Source: Acetatifactor sp. (GTDB lineage: Bacteria > Bacillota > Clostridia > Lachnospirales > Lachnospiraceae). From it: a stretch of DNA of 41,951 nucleotides. Position 1 is the stretch's first letter; every line of letters starts with the position of its first letter. Location of the stretch: positions 1 to 41,951 of the forward strand of contig JAILHH010000029.1 of assembly GCA_024695935.1 (NCBI GenBank), written 5' to 3'. The notes beneath the pieces are model-generated. The model was not told where the DNA came from and searched no databases. It saw only the letters and a list, made by a program, of their open reading frames with translations. Both the position numbers and the translations under genes were made by a program. Shown here piece after piece: positions 16,054 to 25,241 of this stretch.

Positions 16054-17610
16054 TTGAGTATATTAAATGTAGAACACTTAACCCACGGCTTTGGTGACAG
16101 AGCCATTTTTAATGATGTGAACTTCCGACTCTTAAAGGGTGAACACATAGGTCTTGTGGGCGCTAACGGCGAGGGAAAGTCCACATTTATGAATATCATC
16201 ACCGGTTCCCTCATGCCCGATGAAGGCAAGATCGAATGGGCCAAAAATGTCCGTGTTGGGTATCTGGATCAGCACACTGTCTTAAAGGAGGGCATGACTG
16301 TCAGAGATGTCTTAAAGAGTGCCTTTGACTTTCTCTTTGACATGGAAGCCAGAATGAATGAGATCTGCGACAAAATGGGAGAGGCCACCGAGGAAGAACT
16401 GGAAAATTACATGGAAGAGCTTGGCACCATACAGGAGCTTCTAAATGCCCACGACTTCTATATGATAGACTCCAAGGTGGAGGAAGTGGCAAGGGCCCTG
16501 GGACTTATTGACATAGGAATCGACAAGGATGTGACCGAGCTTTCGGGCGGTCAGAGGACAAAGGTCCTCCTCGGAAAGCTTTTGCTTGAAAAGCCGGATA
16601 TCCTGCTTTTGGACGAGCCCACCAACTACCTTGATGCCGAGCATATCGAATGGCTGAAAAGATACTTAAACGAATATGAAAACGCATTTATACTTATCAG
16701 CCATGACATTCCCTTTTTAAACAGCGTCATCAACCTGATATATCACATGGATAATCAGGAGTTAAACCGCTACGTAGGTGATTATGATAAATTCATGGAA
16801 GTTCTGGAGATGAAAAAATCCCAGCTCGAAGCAGCCTACAACCGCCAGCAAAAAGAGATCGCAGATCTCAAAGACTTCGTTGCCAGAAACAAATCAAGGG
16901 TTGCCACCAGAAACATGGCCATGTCCAGGCAGAAAAAACTGGACAAGATGGATGTGATAGAGCTTGCGGCAGAAAAACCAAAGCCTGAATTTAATTTCAA
17001 AGAATCCCGTGCCAGCGGCAGGATAGTATTCCACACAAAGGATCTGGTGATCGGCTACGATGAACCCCTTTCAAGGCCTTTGAACATACAGATGGAAAAG
17101 GGATCAAAAATTGTCCTGACAGGTGCAAACGGTATCGGTAAGACCACACTTTTAAAAAGTATCCTCGGTCTCATCCCTCCCGTTTCCGGAGACGTATGGC
17201 AGGGCGACTATCTTGAGATAGGTTACTTTGAGCAGGAGATGACAAATCCCCCCTCAAACAGCTGCATCGATGAGATCTGGAAGGAATTTCCCGCCTTCAC
17301 CCAGTACGAAGTCCGCTCAGCCCTTGCTAAGTGCGGCCTTACCACAAAACATATAGAAAGCCAGGTAAAGGTTTTATCCGGAGGCGAACAGGCAAAAGTC
17401 AGACTTTGCAAACTTATTAACCGTCCTTCGAACCTCTTAGTCCTTGATGAGCCCACAAACCACCTGGACGTGGATGCAAAGGAAGAATTAAAAAGAGCCC
17501 TTAAAGCTTACAAAGGAAGCATCCTAATGGTATGCCACGAACCGGAATTCTATGACGGACTTGCCACAGAAGTCTGGGACTGCGCAAAGTGGACCACCAG
17601 GATCATATAA
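16054..17610 (+). CDS. ABC-F family ATPase (ribosome-associated)
   Basis: This 518-residue soluble protein has two ABC ATPase domains and no membrane segments, the ABC-F design. Domain 1 has Walker A GANGEGKST, signature LSGGQRTK and Walker B LLLDEPTNYLD. Domain 2 has GANGIGKTT, LSGGEQAKVR and LVLDEPTNHLD. Between them lies a charged helical linker (about residues 240-320, with RQQKEIADLKDFVARNKSR), the part that reaches into the ribosomal E site in this family. Both catalytic glutamates are present. Members either assist translation (EttA/Uup/YdiF type) or protect ribosomes from antibiotics; the sequence alone does not decide, and no leader peptide suggesting drug induction is obvious. The start is TTG at 16054 after AAAGGA. 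The exporter genes follow after 40 bases. Confidence 0.88.
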   Translation: MSILNVEHLTHGFGDRAIFNDVNFRLLKGEHIGLVGANGEGKSTFMNIITGSLMPDEGKIEWAKNVRVGYLDQHTVLKEGMTVRDVLKSAFDFLFDMEARMNEICDKMGEATEEELENYMEELGTIQELLNAHDFYMIDSKVEEVARALGLIDIGIDKDVTELSGGQRTKVLLGKLLLEKPDILLLDEPTNYLDAEHIEWLKRYLNEYENAFILISHDIPFLNSVINLIYHMDNQELNRYVGDYDKFMEVLEMKKSQLEAAYNRQQKEIADLKDFVARNKSRVATRNMAMSRQKKLDKMDVIELAAEKPKPEFNFKESRASGRIVFHTKDLVIGYDEPLSRPLNIQMEKGSKIVLTGANGIGKTTLLKSILGLIPPVSGDVWQGDYLEIGYFEQEMTNPPSNSCIDEIWKEFPAFTQYEVRSALAKCGLTTKHIESQVKVLSGGEQAKVRLCKLINRPSNLLVLDEPTNHLDVDAKEELKRALKAYKGSILMVCHEPEFYDGLATEVWDCAKWTTRII

Positions 17611-17650
17611 CCATATTTTTTGAATTTAACGGATTGGAAGATCAGACAAA

Positions 17651-19432
17651 ATGACAAAATCAAATCAGAATATTTTCACCATGAAAAAATATTTGTTTAA
17701 TCACGCTCCCGCCTATTTGGCAGGATTGTTTCTGCTGTTATTGGTGGATGTGACAAATCTGTACATCCCTCAGTTTACCGCAGAGATAATAGACGGCTTA
17801 TCAACCGACGGCGGTTTTACCTCAGGGGATGTCACAAGAGTGGTCCTGAAGATCCTCTTCTGCGGACTTCTCATAATGGCAGGCAGATTCGGCTGGAGAT
17901 ATTTTATCCTCGGCTCCTCCAGAAGGATCCAGTACGAGATAAGAGGCGATATGTTTTCTCACCTCGAATCCCTCTCCGCCAGATTTTACAATTCCCACAA
18001 GACAGGCGACCTGATGGCACATTTTACCAACGACTTAAATGCCATCAGAGAGGCCACCGGATGGGCTGTCATCACAGTTTTTGACGGAGTTATCATGACC
18101 GTGATGGTGCTTGTCAAAATGATCCTGTATGTGGATTTTAACCTGACACTTTTGGCATTCGTTCCCATGCTCCTCATCGCCTACGGGTGCTATCTCTACG
18201 GCAAGATCGCGGAGGTCAGAATGGAGGCAAAACAGAACGCCTTTTCCACTCTCTCCGACAAGGCTCAGGAGAGTATGGCCGGCATCCGCGTCATCAAATC
18301 CTTTGTCCAGGAAAAAGCGGACTTTGAATCCTTTGAAAAAACCAGCGAAGACTGCATGGAAAAAAACCTGAACGTGGTAAAACTCAGAATCCTCTTCATC
18401 CCTCTTTTGGAGCTGGTGATCGGCATCAGTATGATGCTCTCCCTTCTCTTTGGAGGCAGGATGGTCTTAAAGGGCACCATTTCCATCGGCCAGTACGTGG
18501 CTTTTAACTCCTATATCGGAATGCTCGTATGGCCCATGATCGCAGTGGGTGACTGTATCAACACCTTCTCCCAGGCCTACGCTTCATATGTGAGGATCCA
18601 CAGAATATTCGAGGAGTCTCCGGATATTTCGGACGAAGACGCAAGAGAAGATTTCGGAACCATTGCCGGGGATATCAAATTCAACGACCTGACATTTACT
18701 TACCCCGACGGAGACACTCCCGTCCTTAAAAATATCAACCTTCATATAAATAAAGGCGAGATGCTGGGTATCTTAGGCAGGACCGGCAGCGGAAAAAGCT
18801 CATTGTCAGATCTGCTTTTAAGAGTATTTGACTGCGAGAAAGGGTCCCTGATGCTTGATGATATTCCCATTGACGAGGTGCCCCTTGCCGTTCTTCACAG
18901 GGATGTGGCATATGTTCCCCAAGACAATTTCCTCTTCTCAGACACACTTGAAGAAAACATTGCCTTTGGTCTGGAAGAAAAAGTTTCCGATCACCCGGAG
19001 CTTAAGGAACTGGTGGTAAAAGCGGCAAAAGCGGCATGCATCGATGAAAATATAAACACCTTCCCGGATAAATATCAGACCATAGTGGGTGAGAGAGGTG
19101 TCACCCTCTCCGGCGGCCAAAAACAGCGCAGCTCCATTGCCAGGGCCCTTTTAAAGGACGCGCCCATACTTATATTGGATGATTCACTCTCTGCGGTTGA
19201 CACCGACACCGAGGAGCAGATCCTCTCAAATATCCTGGAGCTTAGAAAGGACAAGACAACCATCGTCATTGCCCACAGGATTTCCACTCTGTCAAAAGCC
19301 GATCACGTGGCAGTTCTTAATGACGGAGAGATCGCAGAATACGGAACCCATGACGAGCTTGTAAAGCTTGGCGGTTTCTATGCAAATATCTATGAAAAAC
19401 AACAATTGGAAAAGGAGCTTTCTGCGCTATGA
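17651..19432 (+). CDS. Heterodimeric ABC exporter subunit with non-canonical Walker B
   Basis: This is an export half-transporter of 593 residues: a six-helix membrane domain (about 1-320) fused to an ATPase domain. Walker A is GRTGSGKSS, the signature LSGGQKQRSS is canonical, but Walker B reads ILILDDSLSAVD, with Asp in place of the catalytic Glu. That substitution is characteristic of one member of heterodimeric exporters such as TM287/TM288, LmrCD or BmrCD. Its partner follows with a four-base ATGA overlap, so the two are made in fixed ratio. The substrate (drug, lipid or peptide) cannot be read from the sequence. The ribosome binding site (GGAAG) is weak and rather far from the ATG. Confidence 0.9.
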   Translation: MTKSNQNIFTMKKYLFNHAPAYLAGLFLLLLVDVTNLYIPQFTAEIIDGLSTDGGFTSGDVTRVVLKILFCGLLIMAGRFGWRYFILGSSRRIQYEIRGDMFSHLESLSARFYNSHKTGDLMAHFTNDLNAIREATGWAVITVFDGVIMTVMVLVKMILYVDFNLTLLAFVPMLLIAYGCYLYGKIAEVRMEAKQNAFSTLSDKAQESMAGIRVIKSFVQEKADFESFEKTSEDCMEKNLNVVKLRILFIPLLELVIGISMMLSLLFGGRMVLKGTISIGQYVAFNSYIGMLVWPMIAVGDCINTFSQAYASYVRIHRIFEESPDISDEDAREDFGTIAGDIKFNDLTFTYPDGDTPVLKNINLHINKGEMLGILGRTGSGKSSLSDLLLRVFDCEKGSLMLDDIPIDEVPLAVLHRDVAYVPQDNFLFSDTLEENIAFGLEEKVSDHPELKELVVKAAKAACIDENINTFPDKYQTIVGERGVTLSGGQKQRSSIARALLKDAPILILDDSLSAVDTDTEEQILSNILELRKDKTTIVIAHRISTLSKADHVAVLNDGEIAEYGTHDELVKLGGFYANIYEKQQLEKELSAL

Positions 19433-21201
19433 GTAATATTAATGATGATAAAACAGAAGCCTCATTTAACGGAAATGCCTTGTTCAGGCTTTTGACATAT
19501 ACAAAAAAACATCTCCACTGGTTCGGGCTTAGCCTGATCCTGGTCATGATCTTAACCTTGACCGAGCTGACAAGACCCATACTTATCGGAGATGCCATAA
19601 ACCTCTTCAAGGACCACAGCGATCCTAATGAGCTTACTTCCACCGTTTTAAAATACGGCGTGGTGCTGGTGGTGGGCGTGATCTGTGACCTGACCCAGGG
19701 TTGGATCCTCCAAAAAACCGGACAAAGGATAATCCTGAATATCCGTAAAGAGATCTATCTCCACATTCAGTCACTGAGCAGCCGCTTTTTTGACCTGACA
19801 CCTGTGGGTAAACTTGTGACCAGAGTTACAAACGATGTGGATGCGCTGGAGGAAATGTATTCGGGAATCCTCGTAAAACTGTTTCGTAACATCGTATATA
19901 TCATTGGCCTGGCCGTGATCATGCTCCTTCTTGATCACAGACTTGCCCTGTTTTCCTTTACGCTGCTGCCCTTCGTGGTCATCCTGACCGGACTGCTACG
20001 ATATTTTTCAAGGAAAGCCTTCCGCGTCTCAAGGACCAGGCTCACGGACTTAAACACCTTCCTGTCCGAAAACATCTCCGGCATGAAGATCATCCAGATC
20101 TTTGGCAGAGAGAGCAGAAAATACGATGAATTTGATGAAAAGAGCACAAAATTTTTAAATGCTTCCCTGAATGAGATCATGGTCTATGCAACCTTCAGAC
20201 CCCTCATTTATATCAGCAGTATCCTCTCCCTCATGATAGTGTTAAAGCTTGGCGGCGAGGAGGTTTTGCACTCCGTTATCGACGTAGGTACCCTTTATAT
20301 TTTTGCACAGTACATTCAGTCATTTTTTGATCCCATCCAGGAGCTTGCGGAGCACTTTGCAACCCTTCAGTCCTCCCTGGCATCAGCTGAAAAGATCTTT
20401 ACGATCCTGGATGAAGAGGCAAAGATCCCCGAAAAGGAAAATCCCGTGGAGATCAAAAAGCTTAAGGGAAAGATCGAATTCTCCCATGTGTGGTTTGCAT
20501 ATGACGATGAAAATTATGTCTTAAGAGACGTGTCCTTTGTGATAGAACCCGGACAAAAAGTAGCCTTTGTCGGTGCCACCGGTGCCGGAAAGACTTCCAT
20601 ATTGAATCTCATCGGAAGATATTATGACATTCAGCAGGGAAACATCTATATCGATGACATCGACATCCGGGATCTCAAAAAATCCCAGCTTCGAAGCTTT
20701 ATCGGTCAGATGCAGCAGGACGTCCTCATATTCGAGGGAACCATAAAGAGCAATATCCGTCTCTACGACGATTACATAACCGATGATAAGATCGTGGCAG
20801 CCGCAAAACACGTAAATGCTTCCCACTTTATAGAAAAACTGCCCCACGGTTACGACGAACCCGTTTCGGAGAGAGGTTCAACCTTCTCAACCGGTGAAAA
20901 ACAGCTTCTGTCCTTTGCACGTACCCTTGCCCACGATCCGGGCATCCTCGTGCTGGACGAAGCTACAGCAAATATCGACACCGAGACCGAGATAATGATC
21001 CAGGATGCTCTTGAAAAGCTTATGAAAGACCGCACCACCATCATGGTTGCCCACCGTCTTTCCACCATTCAGCATGCAGATTGCATCATGGTAATGCACA
21101 AGGGCAAGATCAGAGAAAGCGGCACCCATCAGGAGCTTCTTTCCCAGGATGGTATTTACAAACGTCTCTACGAATTGCAGATCCATCAGCAGATCGGATA
21201 A
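19429..21201 (+). CDS. Heterodimeric ABC exporter subunit with canonical Walker B and altered signature
   Basis: This 590-residue partner half-transporter has a membrane domain at about 20-320 and an ATPase domain with Walker A GATGAGKTS and an intact Walker B plus Glu, LVLDEATANID. Its signature loop reads FSTGEKQLLS instead of LSGGQ. In the dimer, this altered signature faces the Asp-containing Walker B of the first subunit. The two degenerate elements therefore fall in the same nucleotide site, and the other site is fully canonical, as known for asymmetric heterodimeric exporters. It ends 106 bases before the GH18 lipoprotein gene, with no clear terminator between. Confidence 0.9.
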   Translation: MSNINDDKTEASFNGNALFRLLTYTKKHLHWFGLSLILVMILTLTELTRPILIGDAINLFKDHSDPNELTSTVLKYGVVLVVGVICDLTQGWILQKTGQRIILNIRKEIYLHIQSLSSRFFDLTPVGKLVTRVTNDVDALEEMYSGILVKLFRNIVYIIGLAVIMLLLDHRLALFSFTLLPFVVILTGLLRYFSRKAFRVSRTRLTDLNTFLSENISGMKIIQIFGRESRKYDEFDEKSTKFLNASLNEIMVYATFRPLIYISSILSLMIVLKLGGEEVLHSVIDVGTLYIFAQYIQSFFDPIQELAEHFATLQSSLASAEKIFTILDEEAKIPEKENPVEIKKLKGKIEFSHVWFAYDDENYVLRDVSFVIEPGQKVAFVGATGAGKTSILNLIGRYYDIQQGNIYIDDIDIRDLKKSQLRSFIGQMQQDVLIFEGTIKSNIRLYDDYITDDKIVAAAKHVNASHFIEKLPHGYDEPVSERGSTFSTGEKQLLSFARTLAHDPGILVLDEATANIDTETEIMIQDALEKLMKDRTTIMVAHRLSTIQHADCIMVMHKGKIRESGTHQELLSQDGIYKRLYELQIHQQIG

Positions 21202-21260
21202 AGCAGACAAATTTCGCCAAATAAATACCATATTTTCAATGGTTTTTATCCGTAATAAGG

Positions 21261-21288
21261 TTATAATTGTGTTTGTATGCAATTATAA
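21261..21288 (+). promoter_or_regulatory. Inverted repeat upstream of the GH18 lipoprotein gene
   Basis: A perfect nine-base inverted repeat, TTATAATTG and CAATTATAA, separated by ten bases, ends 20 bases before the start codon. The left arm contains a TATAAT that could be the -10 box of a GH18 promoter. Such placement would suit an operator, but it could also be a chance AT-rich palindrome. Confidence 0.4.
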
Positions 21289-21307
21289 TTTTATTGCGGA
21301 GGGAGTT

Positions 21308-22810
21308 ATGAAATACAAATTTATAAGAAAAAATCTAATCTTTTCGATCATTCTGAGTACCTGTTTGCTCTTCTCAGCCTGCGGAGACGCATCCACAAAA
21401 AATACGGATGCCAATGAATCCGAGGCTGTAACTGCGGAAGAACCCGCCACGGATGAAAGTGCGGGGGCCCAGCCTGTTTCTGAAGAAACAGAAGCCGAAG
21501 CACCCGAGGACGACGGCCGCACCGAAGACAAGCAGGTAATCGTTTATTTCCCCAATTGGAACCTTGATGCGAAACCCGGTGATGCCGGCGGTGAAGTCGC
21601 AAGTATCGACTGGGAACATGTCACATTCATTAACCACGCTTTCTGGGGAGTATTTCCAAATGACGGAACCACCGAGACCACTTTCGAGAGAAGAGCCTCC
21701 GGCGAAGGACCCAGAACCGAATTTACCATCAGATCCACAAGCGACAAGGCTGACATCGAGGATTCAACCGAAAGCTCTGTTGTGGAAGGCCTTTCCCGAA
21801 ACCACTTCTCCGAATATGAATACTTTTCAGAGATTTACCCTGACGTAAATGTCCTCATATCCATCGGCGGATGGACCTGCAGCGGATATTTTTCCGAGAT
21901 GGCTTATACCGAAGAGGGCAGAAAATCCTTTGTAAATGCCTGCGTAGACCTCATGAAGCAGTATTCCTGGATCGACGGAATAGACATTGACTGGGAATAT
22001 CCCGGTGGATCCAGAGACGGCGAGAGAAATCCCGAAAGCGACGTGGACCAGGGCTGTCCTATCTGGGGAACCCCTAACCAGGATAGCGAAAACTTTGCTC
22101 TTCTTCTCACAGAGCTTAGAAGCGCCTTGAATGAGAACTTCGGAGAGGGCGCAAAGTACATAACAGCCTGCGCTTCCGCATCCACCGGCTGGACCCTTCC
22201 TATGCAAAACTGGGAGCTTCTGGCGCCCTGCGTAGACTTTGTAAACGTAATGACCTACGACATGGCAGGTCTTTGGGACGGCCAGACGGGACATGCCAGC
22301 AGCACCTTCTCTTCAAAGGCAGCTGCCACATACTTTTTCCCATTAAATGTTCCCAGGAAAAAGATCAATATCGGTTCCCCCATGTACTGCACCACCTTCC
22401 TGTTAAAGGAGATCACGGACAATCCCCTGGGTGCGGCAATAGAAAATTACAAACCTAACACTGTAGATGTTACAGAATCAGACATCCTGGAATTCGAGGC
22501 ATCCGCCGTAAGCGGCTATACATATGTAAACGAAAACAACGTCTGGTCCATGGGTGAAACATTTGACAACGGCGGAAAAGGATGGCATATGGGATATGAC
22601 ACCAAAAAGGAGGCCGCATACCTTTACAACGACGATGAGACCTCACCCTATTACAAGTGGTTCCTCTCATACGAAAACCACTTATCCCTCCAGGCAAAGC
22701 TTGACTACATTGAAAGCTCCGGAATCTCCGGCATCATAGTGTGGGAAAGCTCCCAGGATACACCTGATCACGCTTACATCTCTCAGATGGGAGATAACCT
22801 CTTAAAATAA
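21308..22810 (+). CDS. GH18 chitinase-like lipoprotein
   Basis: This is a predicted cell-surface glycoside hydrolase of family 18 (chitinase or endo-N-acetylglucosaminidase type). A lipoprotein signal ends in FSAC with Cys25 as the lipid-bearing residue. An acidic Glu/Asp/Ala-rich linker follows (26-75), then a GH18 barrel starting VIVYFPNWNLD. The SIGGWTCSGYFSEMA strand and the catalytic DGIDIDWE motif (Asp223, Asp226, Asp228, Glu230) are complete, and VNVMTYDMAGLWDG supplies the MTYD substrate-binding motif. The frame is open further upstream, but ATG at 21308 with GGAGGGAG before it and a perfect signal peptide is decisive (500 residues). Its closest visible relative is the next gene, so the pair is a tandem duplication. 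Confidence 0.9.
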   Translation: MKYKFIRKNLIFSIILSTCLLFSACGDASTKNTDANESEAVTAEEPATDESAGAQPVSEETEAEAPEDDGRTEDKQVIVYFPNWNLDAKPGDAGGEVASIDWEHVTFINHAFWGVFPNDGTTETTFERRASGEGPRTEFTIRSTSDKADIEDSTESSVVEGLSRNHFSEYEYFSEIYPDVNVLISIGGWTCSGYFSEMAYTEEGRKSFVNACVDLMKQYSWIDGIDIDWEYPGGSRDGERNPESDVDQGCPIWGTPNQDSENFALLLTELRSALNENFGEGAKYITACASASTGWTLPMQNWELLAPCVDFVNVMTYDMAGLWDGQTGHASSTFSSKAAATYFFPLNVPRKKINIGSPMYCTTFLLKEITDNPLGAAIENYKPNTVDVTESDILEFEASAVSGYTYVNENNVWSMGETFDNGGKGWHMGYDTKKEAAYLYNDDETSPYYKWFLSYENHLSLQAKLDYIESSGISGIIVWESSQDTPDHAYISQMGDNLLK

Positions 22811-22821
22811 TGGAGATAAAC

Positions 22822-24063
22822 ATGCACAGAGAAAAAAAGATAATCGTATATTTTGCAAACTGGAACCTGAAAAAAAAGTCCGCAGAAAGAGCCGGCGAAG
22901 TAGCCGGAATCCCCTGGGGCAAAGTTGATTTTATAAATCACGCTTTTTGGGAAGTTTACCCTGTGGGCAGTAACGAGACAACATTTGATATAAAAGTTGC
23001 AAAAAAAGCTGCGCGCACCTCTTTTTCCATCCGTTCCATGAAGGATGACTTTGACCTTGGCGATATGGGGACAAGCGCTCTTGATCCCTCACTTCCCGCT
23101 TCACATTTTGGACAGTATGAGATCTTACACAAAAAATACCCGGATACAGTCATCATGATCTCCATCGGCGGATGGGCCAGATGCGGATACTTTTCCGAGA
23201 TGGCCTACACAAAAGAAGGCAGAGCTTCATTTATAAAGGCTTGCATAGACCTTATGAAAAAACATGACTTCATAGGCGGTATCGATATAGACTGGGAATA
23301 CCCCGGCTGCTCCACTGCAGGTGAGAGACTTCCGGACCCGTCGGACCCTGACATGGATCAGGGATGCCCGATCTTTGGTACTCCCTCCGAGGATTCGGAA
23401 AACTTTACTCTGCTGTTAACAGAAATGCGTGAAGCCTTTGATAAAGCTTTTCCCGATGACAGAAAATATATAACAGCCTGCTGTGCGGCAGCTGTAGAAA
23501 GCATATTACAGGTTCAGGACTGGAAAAATATCGCAAAACATCTGGATTATCTGAATGTGATGACCTATGATATGGCAGGTGTATGGAGCGGAAAGACAGG
23601 ACACCACTCTCCCCTTTCCGGTGCTAAATCAGCCGTAGAATACTTAAATTCCCTTGGCCTTGATTCTTCAATGCTTAATATCGGCACACCCTTTTATGCC
23701 ATGGTATTTGAAGCAAAAGAAATCGTTAGAGACCATATGGATGACTGCGAATGCATTCCGTCAAGGCCCACAAGTGAAGTTTTTGACAGTGAAATATTAA
23801 ATGAGTTTGAAAAGCTGGCCCTTAATAATAAAGATGGCTGGAACCTTATATACAACGAAGAGGCAGGAGGTGCTGCCCTCTATAACGACTCTCCTTCATC
23901 ACCCTACTATAAATGGTTTTTCTCTTACGAAAACAGCAAGTCCCTCGGGGCCAAAATCGACTATTTAAACGCTTCGAGCCTTGCAGGCATTATTGTATGG
24001 GAGATAAGTCAGGACACCGTTAATTTTGACAGAATAAGGCAGATGGATGAAGCCTTAAAATAA
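22822..24063 (+). CDS. GH18 chitinase-like protein without signal peptide
   Basis: This 413-residue paralogue of the preceding gene shares KIIVYFANWNLK, INHAFW, SIGGWARCGYFSEMAYT, MDQGCPIFGTP and LNVMTYDMAGVW. It begins directly with the barrel, so it should be cytoplasmic and could cut oligosaccharides imported after surface digestion. The catalytic motif reads GGIDIDWE: Asp155, Asp157 and Glu159 are kept, but the first Asp of DxxDxDxE is Gly152. The catalytic Glu being present, activity is likely but may be altered. ATG at 22822 with GGAGA five bases upstream is preferred; an ATG at 22810 overlapping the upstream stop is possible. Translational coupling with the lipoprotein gene is clear. 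Confidence 0.88.
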   Translation: MHREKKIIVYFANWNLKKKSAERAGEVAGIPWGKVDFINHAFWEVYPVGSNETTFDIKVAKKAARTSFSIRSMKDDFDLGDMGTSALDPSLPASHFGQYEILHKKYPDTVIMISIGGWARCGYFSEMAYTKEGRASFIKACIDLMKKHDFIGGIDIDWEYPGCSTAGERLPDPSDPDMDQGCPIFGTPSEDSENFTLLLTEMREAFDKAFPDDRKYITACCAAAVESILQVQDWKNIAKHLDYLNVMTYDMAGVWSGKTGHHSPLSGAKSAVEYLNSLGLDSSMLNIGTPFYAMVFEAKEIVRDHMDDCECIPSRPTSEVFDSEILNEFEKLALNNKDGWNLIYNEEAGGAALYNDSPSSPYYKWFFSYENSKSLGAKIDYLNASSLAGIIVWEISQDTVNFDRIRQMDEALK

Positions 24064-24120
24064 TGGCCCCCCAGCCATTGTTTGATATAAACCCCATTAT
24101 ATTTTTTTGCTCTTATCATA

Positions 24121-24138
24121 GTGCGCCGCTAGGCGCAC
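24121..24138. repeat. GC-rich perfect hairpin
   Basis: GTGCGCC and GGCGCAC with a GCTA loop. No T-run follows on either strand, so it is not a terminator by itself. It lies between the weaker AATGGC/GCCATT hairpin at 24062-24079 and the terminator at 24147-24173. Confidence 0.5.
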
Positions 24139-24146
24139 AGCAGTAA

Positions 24147-24173
24147 AACCCCTTGGATATCCAAGGGGTTTTT
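24147..24173. terminator. Bidirectional terminator between the GH18 pair and tatD
   Basis: A 20-base perfect palindrome (CCCCTTGGAT and its complement) is flanked by A-runs on the left and TTTTT on the right. It can therefore stop transcription from the GH18 genes (plus) and from tatD (minus). Confidence 0.88.
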
Positions 24174-24197
24174 GACATTGCTCATTTATTATTTGAT

Positions 24198-24974
24198 CTA
24201 AAGAGGCCATTTATAAAGAGCATGGGCATTTTCCCAGGCGCTTTTTCGTATGGTGGCTTCATCCGTGCCCTTTATCTCAGCCATTTTCTCGATAACATAT
24301 TTTATATAGGAAGAGTCGTTTCGCTTTCCTCTGAAAGGTTCAGGCGCCATATAGGGGCAATCCGTCTCGAGGACGAATCTGTCCATGGGGATCCACTCCG
24401 CAACCTCTTTTAGTTTCTTTGCGTTTTTAAAAGTGAGGACGCCTCCGATACCTATATAAAAACCCATATCCAAAAAGATCTTTGCACTCTCAAGGGAATA
24501 AGAATAGCAGTGGATCACGCCTCCCGCTTCCTCCGCATGATTTTCCTGCATGATGTCGATGGTGTCTTTTGCCGCATCTCTGGAGTGAACTATGATGGGC
24601 TTTTCTAATTCCTTTGCCAAGTTTATCTGACGGGCAAACCATTTTTTCTGTGTGTCATGGTCGGGCTCAGGCCAGTGATAATCAAGCCCTATCTCGCCGA
24701 TTGCAACACACTTTCTATGCATTGCATTTTCTGCGATCCAATCCATGTCTGCCTCTGTGGTCTCCCCACAATCCTCAGGATGGATTCCCAGAGCGCAGTA
24801 CGCATCTTCATAGTCACGCGCGATCTGCAAAGTGCTGTGGCAGGCTTCAATGGAAGAACCCACATTTACGAACTTTGCCACGCCTTTTTCAGGTAGGCTC
24901 CTCATGAGCTCATCCCTGTCTTCGTCAAATGCCCTGTCATCATAATGAGCATGAGTATCAAAAATCTCAAACAT
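24198..24974 (-). CDS. tatD: TatD family metal-dependent hydrolase (DNase)
   Basis: This 258-residue TIM-barrel hydrolase has the metal ligands expected for TatD: N-terminal DTHAHYDD, Glu in IGEIGLDYHW, His in KPIIVHSRDA, His in GVIHCYSYS, and Asp in VLETDCPYMAPEP. Family members have 3'-5' DNase and RNase activity and are linked to DNA repair and fragmentation, although the cellular role is not settled. The start ATG at 24974 follows AAAGGA. It is transcribed alone here; upstream lies the hairpin repeat region rather than its usual neighbour metG. Confidence 0.92.
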   Translation of the reverse strand: MFEIFDTHAHYDDRAFDEDRDELMRSLPEKGVAKFVNVGSSIEACHSTLQIARDYEDAYCALGIHPEDCGETTEADMDWIAENAMHRKCVAIGEIGLDYHWPEPDHDTQKKWFARQINLAKELEKPIIVHSRDAAKDTIDIMQENHAEEAGGVIHCYSYSLESAKIFLDMGFYIGIGGVLTFKNAKKLKEVAEWIPMDRFVLETDCPYMAPEPFRGKRNDSSYIKYVIEKMAEIKGTDEATIRKSAWENAHALYKWPL

Positions 24975-25036
24975 GATCGTTGTCCTTTGCTTTAGATAAA
25001 AACACTATAGTTTTGCTTCGAGCAGGCTAGTGCCTA

Positions 25037-25088
25037 CTCGATGACACCTCAAGGCAAAAGCCTTTCGGTGTCCTACATTCGCCAAATA
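25037..25088. repeat. 52-base direct repeat, copy 1
   Basis: Identical over 52 bases to 25190-25241. It contains the GACACC/GGTGTC nested hairpin and ends in TTCGCCAAATA. Confidence 0.9.
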
Positions 25089-25189
25089 TTGATTATTTCA
25101 TTGCAATCATAGATGAAAACGCTTCGCTTTTTTCATCTATGATTAGCAGTCGCCAAATGTCTGCCCGAGCCAGCTCGGCAGCCGCTTGG

Positions 25190-25241
25190 CTCGATGACAC
25201 CTCAAGGCAAAAGCCTTTCGGTGTCCTACATTCGCCAAATA
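25190..25241. repeat. 52-base direct repeat, copy 2
   Basis: Second copy of the 52-base repeat, 153 bases from the first. Short relatives of its CGCCAAAT end also occur at 25151-25158 and at 21215-21222. Confidence 0.9.

Noticed and set aside
21149-21307. Upstream extension of the GH18 lipoprotein frame
   Set aside because: It overlaps the exporter gene and would hide the lipoprotein signal peptide that starts at 21308.
21827-22294. 155-codon minus-strand open frame
   Set aside because: Overlaps the GH18 catalytic region antisense; the plus-strand protein has clear family motifs.
24121-24138. Terminator
   Set aside because: Perfect hairpin but without a T-run on either strand; the true terminator follows at 24147.
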